IMG/VR virus record: IMGVR_UViG_3300042484_003756
Span: 1 to 64,000 of that record
Strand: one strand, 5' to 3'
Length of the DNA: 64,000 nt
Source: a virus
Shown here: positions 18,179-25,399 of the stretch, one piece after another
How positions within the stretch are numbered: position 1 is the stretch's first letter
How the letters are laid out: the number at the start of each line of letters is the position of its first letter
Notes under the pieces: generated by a model
The model's database searches: none
What the model was told of the DNA's origin: nothing
The model's input: the letters and a program-made list of their open reading frames with translations, nothing else
Translations under genes and position numbers: made by a program

Positions 18179-19882
18179 ATGAATAAAAATTCGAATAAAG
18201 CCAATCAGGTGAGATTTGCAGCAATGAGATTAGCTGAAATTAATGCAACTGATAAAGAAGATCTTATGAACTGCGCTTCTGACATGCAAAAAACAGCATC
18301 ATTGGAAACAAACGAAGCTGTTTTAGTAGCAAAAGCAATTAGAGCTAAGTATCTTCCAAACATTGCAAGACAAGCTGGTCTTGATGTTTCAAATTTAGAC
18401 CTTGATAATGGCAAAGAGACTGTTGACTTCGCAAACGATGAATCTGACGATGATGAAGACGATATGGAATTTCATCACTTTGAGAGTGATGATAATTCAG
18501 ATGATGTAGAAGACGATGACATGTCTGATGAAGACATGGATGACGAAGACGAAGTAGAAGATAGTGATGATGTCGCCACTTTTGAGATTGAAGTTCCCGC
18601 TGATATGGTTGACCAAGCACAAAAAGCTGTGCAAAAGGCGCTAGATAATCTTCTTGGCGGAGATGATGATTCTGATGAAGATGATGATGAAGATGTCACT
18701 CATTTTAACGATGATGATGATATGGATTCCGAAGATGAATCAGATGATGACGAAGACAATGAAAACCAATTTATGAAAAAAAGCAACGAGGTTAGATCAA
18801 TGACTAAACAAGCATTGGCTGAGCGCAAGGCACAGAGAGAGGCTCTCTTGAGAAGAGCAGAAAGAGAAGAAATTCTCAAGAAGATTGCTTCAGAAGAAGA
18901 GAATTATCCAGCATCAGCCTCATTTAAGTATAACGAAGATATGGTTGACATGAAGGGTGAAGTTGAATACCCAAGCATGACAATGGAAGGCGGTGAGGGT
19001 AACTCACTCAAGGAACAAAATCCAACATGGGCTGAACAAAAAGTTCCTACAATGAATCCAGGTTCATTGGAATTTCCTTCAGTCACAAAACCTAGTAAAT
19101 TTGAAGGTTCTGGCGATGGCTCTTTAGAGTACACCGTTGATTGGGATCATTTAGAAAATCCTTCTGAAGGATTAGAAGATGTTGATCATCCTCATATTCC
19201 AACCCAAATGCCTTCTATGCCACACAAGACCACCAAAACAGTTGCCGCTTCAAAGGAAGAAGATCATGAAGTTGAGTGTACCTCATGTGGTAAATCAATG
19301 AGAATGACCGAAGCAGCTATGAATGATGAAACAACTAGATGTGCAAATAAAGATTGTCCAACAAATGCTGAATCAAAAAATGAAGAAGATGAGGATGAGG
19401 ATGTCAAGGAAGCTCAAACAGTAAGTGTCCCTGATGTCAATAACAAATTAATAGGCGTTGGAAATGCTCAAAAGCAAATGAAAGGTCTTCAAGAAAACAT
19501 TAAAAACACTGGTGAACAATTATCGCAAAACGCATCTCTTGACTTAGCAAGAATCAAAACTTCCTATAGCTGTGCTACTAAATTAGCATTAGCTGGAATT
19601 ATTACTTCTGAGGAAGTTGATTCATATGCTGAACAAATGATCAATGATGGTCTTAAGTCTGATTCAATGATCAGACAAACCAAACTCTTACTTAAATCGG
19701 CACAATCTTCAACTGAAAGAGTTGTTGCAGCTGCTGCTGAAAGAATGAGTACTAGAACCGCTTCTACACTAGGCGTATCTACATCTCCTGCACTAAGTGG
19801 TGGATTATCCAACAACAGTGCAGCTCTTGACATCCAGGGTGCTCTTAAGGGTACTTGGACAATGCCAAAAATCGAGGACTAA
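18179..19882 (+). CDS. Acidic protein with Cys4 zinc finger, likely scaffold or internal head protein
   Basis: 567 aa with AAGGGAAG upstream. Residues about 85-200 are extremely acidic, with long Asp/Glu/Ser runs. A Cys4 site (VECTSCGKSM and TRCANKDCPTN) lies near residues 363-400. The C-terminal 110 residues are helical and include RIKTSYS and TRTAST, variants of the K/R-T-A-S motif. N-terminal MQKTASLET is another. The gene lies between the protease and the capsid genes, where scaffold or core proteins are usually found. The family is not recognised. Confidence 0.7.
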   Translation: MNKNSNKANQVRFAAMRLAEINATDKEDLMNCASDMQKTASLETNEAVLVAKAIRAKYLPNIARQAGLDVSNLDLDNGKETVDFANDESDDDEDDMEFHHFESDDNSDDVEDDDMSDEDMDDEDEVEDSDDVATFEIEVPADMVDQAQKAVQKALDNLLGGDDDSDEDDDEDVTHFNDDDDMDSEDESDDDEDNENQFMKKSNEVRSMTKQALAERKAQREALLRRAEREEILKKIASEEENYPASASFKYNEDMVDMKGEVEYPSMTMEGGEGNSLKEQNPTWAEQKVPTMNPGSLEFPSVTKPSKFEGSGDGSLEYTVDWDHLENPSEGLEDVDHPHIPTQMPSMPHKTTKTVAASKEEDHEVECTSCGKSMRMTEAAMNDETTRCANKDCPTNAESKNEEDEDEDVKEAQTVSVPDVNNKLIGVGNAQKQMKGLQENIKNTGEQLSQNASLDLARIKTSYSCATKLALAGIITSEEVDSYAEQMINDGLKSDSMIRQTKLLLKSAQSSTERVVAAAAERMSTRTASTLGVSTSPALSGGLSNNSAALDIQGALKGTWTMPKIED

Positions 19883-19914
19883 TTTCCTCATCAAATAATT
19901 AGGAGAAATAAACA

Positions 19915-20568
19915 ATGGCTATTCGTGCATTAAACACACTCGTAGTTGCTAACTACAACACAGCTGCTTCTGGCTCATGGCTTGCAGGCGATGCTCTTTT
20001 CCTTCAATCTGACGGAACTGTTGCAGCTGCATATAGATCAGCTACAGGTTTTACAACACTTCAACAACAATTAGGTAAGTTTGTCGGATTCTCTGCAGAT
20101 GATACTGCAAGAACTGGCAACACTATGATTCTTGCAGATCCAGTTGGATCTTCTTACACTGATGCATCAGGTGTTCTTCAAGCTAACAACAACGGCTTCT
20201 ACGTTGTTTCAAAGAGAGCAATTGGTGACTTCTTGGCTGAAAACGTCAACGGTGTTACTAACCCAACTGCTGGTTCTTCAGGATATGAAGGCCCAAGAAG
20301 AGGCGTAGGCGTTTTCAATACACCAGGCGCACAATTTATTACTGATAGATTTGCATCCGTTGCATCCACTAACATTACTACTGACGGCGTTGCTGCTGGA
20401 TGGACCCCTGCTGTAGGCGATCTTCTTACAGTTGCAGCTGGTTCAGCTAATGCTGGTAAGATTGTTAAATTAGGCACAGTTGGTACAGACGGCGTTATCA
20501 TTGGTAGAGTTGATTCTTATGACTCTGCTGCTGGCCTTCTTTACTTCACACAACTTAGTGGCGTCTAA
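19915..20568 (+). CDS. Putative capsid decoration or head-stabilisation protein
   Basis: 217 aa with a strong RBS (AGGAGAAATAAACA). It is rich in Ala, Gly, Thr, Ser and Val, has no cysteine, and reads as a beta-rich compact protein. Alternating glycine turns (SDGTVAAAYRS, AGKIVKLGTVGTDG) fit a small barrel or trimeric decoration protein. It sits immediately upstream of the capsid gene, 33 bases from its start, a common place for decoration proteins. The role is inferred from position and composition. Confidence 0.55.
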   Translation: MAIRALNTLVVANYNTAASGSWLAGDALFLQSDGTVAAAYRSATGFTTLQQQLGKFVGFSADDTARTGNTMILADPVGSSYTDASGVLQANNNGFYVVSKRAIGDFLAENVNGVTNPTAGSSGYEGPRRGVGVFNTPGAQFITDRFASVASTNITTDGVAAGWTPAVGDLLTVAAGSANAGKIVKLGTVGTDGVIIGRVDSYDSAAGLLYFTQLSGV

Positions 20569-20601
20569 TCGGTAAAGAATTTTTAAAGGAGAATTATTCA
20601 A

Positions 20602-21456
20602 ATGTCAATGATTAAGAGAAACACAAATGAGCAAAGAGAATCCATTATTGCAATGGCTCTCGAGACTCCAGAGGGACGCACAGCTCTTGCACAAGCAATG
20701 GTTGAGCCAATCAAGACTTCCCTCATGTACCAAGCCATCGGACGCAAGCTTTTGATGGTTGATGAGCTCCCACAAGGCGCTCTTGCTCGCTACGAGAGAG
20801 ACGTTGCTGTAAAGTCATACGTCATTCCTAAGCGTGGTGCTGTTCCAACAGCTGAGGTTGAGGCTGAAGAGCTTCTCGTTCCTACAGTTGAATTAGCTGC
20901 ACACCCACAAATTAGATTGAACGAAATCCGCCAAAGAAGATTCTATATTGTCGATAGAGCTCAAGTCCGTGCTAAGGACTCCCTCCAAAGACAAGAAGAT
21001 ACTGAAGTCTTCAAGGTCATCAATGCTGGTGTTCCAACTGATCAAGCAATCTCCGTTTCTGGTACTCTTCAACCAGAGAACATCAACCTTGCGTTGACTC
21101 TCATCGAAGAGCACGAGTTAATCGGTGCTAAGGTTGTTCTTCACCCACAAAGATACAAGGATATCAGAAACTGGGGTAAGGAATTCTTCGATGAGGCAAC
21201 TCAAAGAGACATCCTTATGACTGGTCTCTACGGACATATTTATTCCGCAGACATCCACGTTTCCACAATGGTTCCTAAGAACAGTGTCTACGTTCTCGCT
21301 CCTGCCCAATTCGTTGGTGCAATGCCAGTTCGCCAAGACATCACTGTCCTCCCAGCAGACGATCCAAAGAGACTTAGACTCGGATGGGTTGTTTACGAAG
21401 AGCTCGGTTTTGCTCTTATTAATGATTATGCTGTTTCAAGAATTACCGTAAGCTAA
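20602..21456 (+). CDS. Major capsid protein (HK97 fold)
   Basis: 284 aa with a near-perfect RBS (AAAGGAG). The pattern fits an HK97-type capsid protein: an N-terminal helix, an E-loop region with VKSYVIPKRGAVPTAEVEAE, a long spine helix, and a C-terminal P-domain strand set (LYGHIYSADIHVSTMVP, SVYVLAPAQFVGAMPV). It is short for the family, so most of the shell is probably one compact subunit. Codon choice differs from its neighbours: many C-ending and GAG/AAG codons, consistent with very high expression. A strong terminator follows. Assignment is from context and fold pattern. Confidence 0.85.
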   Translation: MSMIKRNTNEQRESIIAMALETPEGRTALAQAMVEPIKTSLMYQAIGRKLLMVDELPQGALARYERDVAVKSYVIPKRGAVPTAEVEAEELLVPTVELAAHPQIRLNEIRQRRFYIVDRAQVRAKDSLQRQEDTEVFKVINAGVPTDQAISVSGTLQPENINLALTLIEEHELIGAKVVLHPQRYKDIRNWGKEFFDEATQRDILMTGLYGHIYSADIHVSTMVPKNSVYVLAPAQFVGAMPVRQDITVLPADDPKRLRLGWVVYEELGFALINDYAVSRITVS

Positions 21457-21471
21457 TTCTAAACTAGTCAC

Positions 21472-21508
21472 AAAAAAGGCCTCTTCTTCGGAAGGGGTCT
21501 TTTTTTTA
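21472..21508 (+). terminator. Strong intrinsic terminator after the capsid gene
   Basis: AAAAAAGGCCTCTTC pairs with GAAGGGGTCTTTTTTT around a stable UUCG tetraloop closed by C-G, followed by a T-tract. It closes the head operon and separates it from the sugar island. Confidence 0.93.
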
Positions 21509-21509
21509 G

Positions 21510-21516
21510 GTATAAT
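21510..21516 (+). promoter_or_regulatory. GTATAAT promoter box, leaderless arrangement
   Basis: GTATAAT is six bases before the ATG at 21523. The place for a -35 is occupied by the terminator stem and has no match. Transcription would start at the start codon. Confidence 0.65.
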
Positions 21517-21522
21517 AGATTT

Positions 21523-22218
21523 ATGATAACTCATAAATCTATTAGAAATTTTACTAAGCCTAGAACATTTGTTGATTTGTACATTGAGGAATTAAAAGAA
21601 AGTAAGCCTAATCTTTCTGTAATTGATGTTGGCGGTGGAATCAACTCTTGGTGTAAGCATACTACTCACGTTGTAGATATTTTTGTCGATCCTGGTAGTA
21701 AGGAAGAGTTTGTTCAGACTCACCCGGATAGAATTTTCTTTGATTTTGATATTACTCAAAGAGACAATTGGAAAGAAGTATTAGACTACGTTGCTGAAAA
21801 TGGCAAATTTGATTATGCTATTTGTACTCACACTCTTGAAGATATTTCAAATCCATCTTTAGTTTGCGATATGCTTCAAAAAATTGCCAAAAGAGGCTTT
21901 GTTTCCGTCCCTTCAAAGTATGCTGAATATTTACGCTTTGAACAATGGTACGGAGTAAAAGGCTATCGAGGATTTTTTCATCACAAGTGGATTTATTCTC
22001 TCAAGGATAATGTTTTCAGAGGTTTTGAGAAAGCAAGTTATTGGGAACATTTAAACGATACACGTATTGATAAGCCACAAGGTCATTTTACAGAAATTGG
22101 ATTTATGTGGGAAGATAGTTTTGAATATAAGTTCTATCATTGTGGCGAAGTAATTGGATGCCATACTGAACCAAAATATCCATTAATTTTTGAAACAGAT
22201 GATTTGCCTATAAATTAA
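21523..22218 (+). CDS. SAM-dependent methyltransferase-like protein
   Basis: 231 aa. VIDVGGGINSW near residues 38-48 fits the glycine-rich motif I of class I methyltransferases, and FDYAICTHTLEDISNP followed by IAKRGFVSVPSKYAE fits the motif IV/post-motif segment. It is the first gene of the sugar island and is flanked by its own promoter box and terminator, so it is transcribed alone. A small-molecule or sugar methyltransferase is likely; the acceptor cannot be told. Confidence 0.7.
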   Translation: MITHKSIRNFTKPRTFVDLYIEELKESKPNLSVIDVGGGINSWCKHTTHVVDIFVDPGSKEEFVQTHPDRIFFDFDITQRDNWKEVLDYVAENGKFDYAICTHTLEDISNPSLVCDMLQKIAKRGFVSVPSKYAEYLRFEQWYGVKGYRGFFHHKWIYSLKDNVFRGFEKASYWEHLNDTRIDKPQGHFTEIGFMWEDSFEYKFYHCGEVIGCHTEPKYPLIFETDDLPIN

Positions 22219-22220
22219 TT

Positions 22221-22246
22221 AAAAGGAGCTGAAAAGCTCCTTTTTT
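22221..22246 (+). terminator. Intrinsic terminator with GAAA loop
   Basis: AAAAGGAGCT pairs with AGCTCCTTTT around a GAAA tetraloop, then TT. It ends the methyltransferase transcript just before the next promoter box. Confidence 0.93.
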
Positions 22247-22252
22247 ATTTGG

Positions 22253-22259
22253 GTATAAT
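22253..22259 (+). promoter_or_regulatory. GTATAAT promoter box, leaderless arrangement
   Basis: GTATAAT lies six bases before the ATG at 22266 (GTATAAT-TATAAT-ATG). The -35 position falls inside the terminator hairpin, with no match. No ribosome binding site lies between the box and the ATG. Confidence 0.65.
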
Positions 22260-22265
22260 TATAAT

Positions 22266-23576
22266 ATGACAAAAGAAGAACTGCTTAAATTAGTTGAAAA
22301 TTATGTTAAAAATGAACCTAATAAAAATTGGAGACCAGGAAAAGATCATGTACATTATGCTGGTCCTTATTTTGATCACAATGAAATAGTCAGATCTGTA
22401 TCAACTCTTTTAGATGGTTGGTTAGTATTGGGATCAGAAGCATATAAAGCTGAAAAAAAATTAGCATCATTATTTGGTAAAAATCATGCTTTATTGACTA
22501 ACTCTGGTAGCAGTTCAAATCTTCTAATGATGTCTGCTCTTAAGTCAAAAAGATATTTAAATTTGCCAGAAGGAACAAAAGTACTTACTCCTATAGCTGG
22601 TTTTCCCACTACAATAAATCCAATTTTTCAATGTGGATTTAAGCCTGTATTTGTTGATATTTCTTTAGATGGATTAAATTTAAATCTTGATGACGTTGAA
22701 GCTACATTGCAAGCTGATCCAGAAATTAAAATTATTACATTTGCCCACGTATTAGGTAATCCTCCTGATATGTATAGACTTATGGATATTATTGATCATT
22801 ATGGATTGATTTTATTGGAGGATTGTTGTGATGCTTTGGGGTCATTATTCGATGGCAATCCTTTGGGTAGCTTTGGCACTATGGCTTCTTGTTCTTTTTA
22901 TCCTGCTCATCATATTACTTGTGGAGAAGGCGGATTAGTTGTTTGTAATGATGACAACTTGGAAAAAGTAATTCGTTCTTTCAGAGATTGGGGACGTGGA
23001 TGTTTTTGTATTGGCAAACAAAATATCACTGAATGTGGAGCTTGTAATCAAAGATTTTCAGAATGGCTACCAAGTATGCCAGGAGAAGTTTTTGACCATA
23101 AATATGTTTACGAAGAAATTGGTTATAATCTTAAACCAATTGAAGTTCAAGCTAGTATGCTTCTTACTCAGATTGATAAGCTTTCTGAAATTAAAAGATT
23201 GCGACAAAGAAATCATAAATTATTATCAGAAATATTCCGAAAATATGAAGAACATTTTGTTCTTCCTATAGCTCAAAAAAATTCTGATGTTAACTGGTTT
23301 GCTTTTCCTGTTACAATTAAAGATAATGCGCCTTTTAAAAGAAGCGATATATGTCAATACTTAGAATCAAAGAAAATTCAAACTAGGCCATATTTCGCTG
23401 GTAATATATTGATGCAACCAGCCTACAGTCATTTAGTTGGAGACATGGATCTAAATGATTTTCCAGTTGCTAAAAAAGTAACAACTGATACATTCTTTTT
23501 AGGAACATCACCCGTTATAACTGAAGAGCAGATTGAGTATATAGGAGTTATCATAGATGGATTTTTCAAAAAATGA
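22266..23576 (+). CDS. rfbH-like: RfbH/E1-like CDP-6-deoxyhexulose 3-dehydratase (PLP and iron-sulfur)
   Basis: 436 aa, near the RfbH length of about 437. It has the DegT/DnrJ/EryC1/StrS fold (NSGSSSNLL, EDCCDALGS), but the PLP lysine position in SFYPAHHITCGEGG is His215, as in the E1 3-dehydratase. C188, C246, C248 and C257 (C-x57-C-x1-C-x8-C), with C260 nearby, resemble the E1 [2Fe-2S] motif C-x57-C-x1-C-x7-C. E1 removes the C3 hydroxyl from CDP-4-keto-6-deoxyglucose with a partner reductase (E3), which I do not see in the window. The gene overlaps the next by 20 bases. Dehydratase rather than aminotransferase is well supported; the nucleotide carrier is inferred. Confidence 0.9.
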   Translation: MTKEELLKLVENYVKNEPNKNWRPGKDHVHYAGPYFDHNEIVRSVSTLLDGWLVLGSEAYKAEKKLASLFGKNHALLTNSGSSSNLLMMSALKSKRYLNLPEGTKVLTPIAGFPTTINPIFQCGFKPVFVDISLDGLNLNLDDVEATLQADPEIKIITFAHVLGNPPDMYRLMDIIDHYGLILLEDCCDALGSLFDGNPLGSFGTMASCSFYPAHHITCGEGGLVVCNDDNLEKVIRSFRDWGRGCFCIGKQNITECGACNQRFSEWLPSMPGEVFDHKYVYEEIGYNLKPIEVQASMLLTQIDKLSEIKRLRQRNHKLLSEIFRKYEEHFVLPIAQKNSDVNWFAFPVTIKDNAPFKRSDICQYLESKKIQTRPYFAGNILMQPAYSHLVGDMDLNDFPVAKKVTTDTFFLGTSPVITEEQIEYIGVIIDGFFKK

Positions 23577-24282
23577 TTTAAGTAAAATTTACAACTTAGA
23601 TCCAGTAGATATTGGTGGTCAATCTCAAAAGAATCAAGATTTTTTTATTGATTATATTTTTAAATGTATAGAATTAAAAAATAAATTTTTTGTTGAATTT
23701 GGAGCAATTGATGGTGTGACTTTAAGTAATACATTTCTTTTGAGGACTGAAAAAGAATGGAATGGCTTATTATTAGATGGACTGTATGAAAACGCTTCTA
23801 TTAATTTACATAAAAGATTTATCACTAGAGAAAACATTATTTCTTTATTTGAAGAATTTAATGTACCTTATGATTTAGATTTTTTGTCAGTTGATGTTGA
23901 TGGTATGGATTTTCACATTTTAAAAGAAATTTTATCAAAGTATAAACCTGCTTTGATACAAGTAGAAACTAATTTGAGATTTAATCCAGATCAAAGCTAT
24001 GTTCTCAATTATGACCCTACTTGGTACTGGGATAATAGATCTTGGTATGGTGCAAGTCCATTAGCATATAAGAAAATGGCAGCAGAGTTTGACTATGTGC
24101 CACTAATAATGGTTTTTGATGATTTGTTTTTAATTAGAAAAGATTTAGTAAATGATGATATTATAAATAAACCTTGGATTGAAATTCAACCCAAGGCTAA
24201 TAAAGTAATATACAATACTCATGTTGGCAGAGTTGGTGTTCCTCAATACTACATGGATAAAAATAAATTTTCAGAATATTAA
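23557..24282 (+). CDS. FkbM-type methyltransferase
   Basis: 241 aa. FFVEFGAIDGVTLSNT fits the SAM-binding motif I of FkbM-family methyltransferases, and DLDFLSVDVDGMDFHIL fits the later family motif. These enzymes usually O-methylate sugars or polyketides. It overlaps the RfbH-like gene by 20 bases, so the two are coupled. Its stop codon shares TTAA with the convergent gene on the other strand. Confidence 0.8.
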   Translation: MDFSKNDLSKIYNLDPVDIGGQSQKNQDFFIDYIFKCIELKNKFFVEFGAIDGVTLSNTFLLRTEKEWNGLLLDGLYENASINLHKRFITRENIISLFEEFNVPYDLDFLSVDVDGMDFHILKEILSKYKPALIQVETNLRFNPDQSYVLNYDPTWYWDNRSWYGASPLAYKKMAAEFDYVPLIMVFDDLFLIRKDLVNDDIINKPWIEIQPKANKVIYNTHVGRVGVPQYYMDKNKFSEY

Positions 24283-24569
24283 AACGGTATTTTACCCCTT
24301 AGTATATCCAAAAGCATCATCCAGTCACTTATCTTGGCCTTGACAGGGTCCTTAAAAGCGGCTGGTTGATTTTTTTCAAAGAAATAATGACCACTCCAAG
24401 CAAATGGATATACAACTAATGGAGTCAAAATAAGAAACCAATAATATCCAAAATACAAACAACAGACTATCCAAAGAATTGTCATAAATTGACCTAAAAC
24501 GTGCAATCTTCGGCAAATTTTATTTGTATGAAGTGTAAGATACATTTGATAATATTCTTTCATATTCAT
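24279..24569 (-). CDS. DUF962/Mpo1-like membrane protein
   Basis: 96 aa from the ATG at 24569, which overlaps the preceding stop as ATGA with AGGGAG upstream. The longer reading from 24611 would overlap the kinase by 46 bases. It matches the DUF962/Mpo1 pattern: HTNKICRRLHVLGQ, two membrane segments (WIVCCLYFGYYWFLILTPLV), then YPFAWSGHYFFEKNQPAAF and a DP...D end. Yeast Mpo1 is an iron-dependent dioxygenase of 2-hydroxy fatty acids, with conserved histidines as ligands. A lipid-modifying role next to LPS-type sugar genes is plausible, but not shown. Confidence 0.8.
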   Translation of the reverse strand: MNMKEYYQMYLTLHTNKICRRLHVLGQFMTILWIVCCLYFGYYWFLILTPLVVYPFAWSGHYFFEKNQPAAFKDPVKAKISDWMMLLDILRGKIPF

Positions 24570-25336
24570 ATTGTGCATACTCCCTTTTTTTGTACTACAA
24601 TTGTTGCGCAATACTGAGCAAATTTGATAGCTTTTATAATTTCTTTTGAAGCTACATACTCACACACTAAGCCAGATATAAATGTATCACCAGCACCAGA
24701 AACATCTTTAATATTTACTTTTTCTACTGGATACAAAATATTTTTATATTCGCAGCCTTCATCTGATCTTGTAATGATCATTTGATCATAAATTCCAATT
24801 TCATCTATAGTATGTTTAGTTCTATCGTATTCAACATGGTTTATTTTTATGAACGAAACATATTTACACCATTCTCCTAGAATCTTTTTTGTGTCTAGAA
24901 AAATATTAAAATTATATTTTGAAATTTCATCTATATCTTCTTCAGTTAAGAATCCTTTGCAATAATCACTAATGATTATTGCATCGTAATGCATTCCTAG
25001 ATAACAATTGTTTTTGATGCCTTCTAAAATACTTCTTTCAATTCTTGAAGCTTTATCATTATTATCAACACGTAAAAGTAATGTGTTAGTACGCTCATCA
25101 ATAAAACGTTCTTTATGAATAGATTCTTTTTGAGTAATTAGATCAGCTGCAACTCCTATAGCCTCAATATTTTTTTGAACATTTAGTGCCATTCCACCAT
25201 TTGTAATTTTTCTAAGTGGATTGAAAACTGGAGCTGGACCTTCAGGAGCTAGTCTTAATGTTTGTCCATAAGTAAAAACATCAAAACAAGAATCTCCTAT
25301 GATAAGTACTTTTATATCTTTGTAACTTTTTTTCAT
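24566..25336 (-). CDS. PfkB-family sugar kinase, HldE N-domain-like
   Basis: 256 aa. VLIIGDSCFDVFTYGQT and RLAPEGPAPVFNP match the RfaE/HldE heptose-7-phosphate kinase N-terminus, and DVSGAGDTFISG is the PfkB anion-hole and catalytic-base motif. It is about 60 residues shorter than the usual HldE kinase domain, with the cytidylyltransferase domain absent. It would phosphorylate a sugar or sugar phosphate at C1 for nucleotide activation. GmhA, GmhB and HldD homologues are not obvious here. It is the fifth enzyme in a minus-strand run from 29272. Confidence 0.85.
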   Translation of the reverse strand: MKKSYKDIKVLIIGDSCFDVFTYGQTLRLAPEGPAPVFNPLRKITNGGMALNVQKNIEAIGVAADLITQKESIHKERFIDERTNTLLLRVDNNDKASRIERSILEGIKNNCYLGMHYDAIIISDYCKGFLTEEDIDEISKYNFNIFLDTKKILGEWCKYVSFIKINHVEYDRTKHTIDEIGIYDQMIITRSDEGCEYKNILYPVEKVNIKDVSGAGDTFISGLVCEYVASKEIIKAIKFAQYCATIVVQKKGVCTI

Positions 25337-25399
25337 AACAGTTATTTATTTCTTATAAAGCTATAGTTAGATTGGAATTGCATGTAGTAAATTATCAAC

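Noticed and set aside
22266-23576. Aminotransferase assignment for the DegT-fold gene
   Set aside because: The PLP lysine is replaced by histidine and iron-sulfur cysteines are present, which point to a 3-dehydratase.
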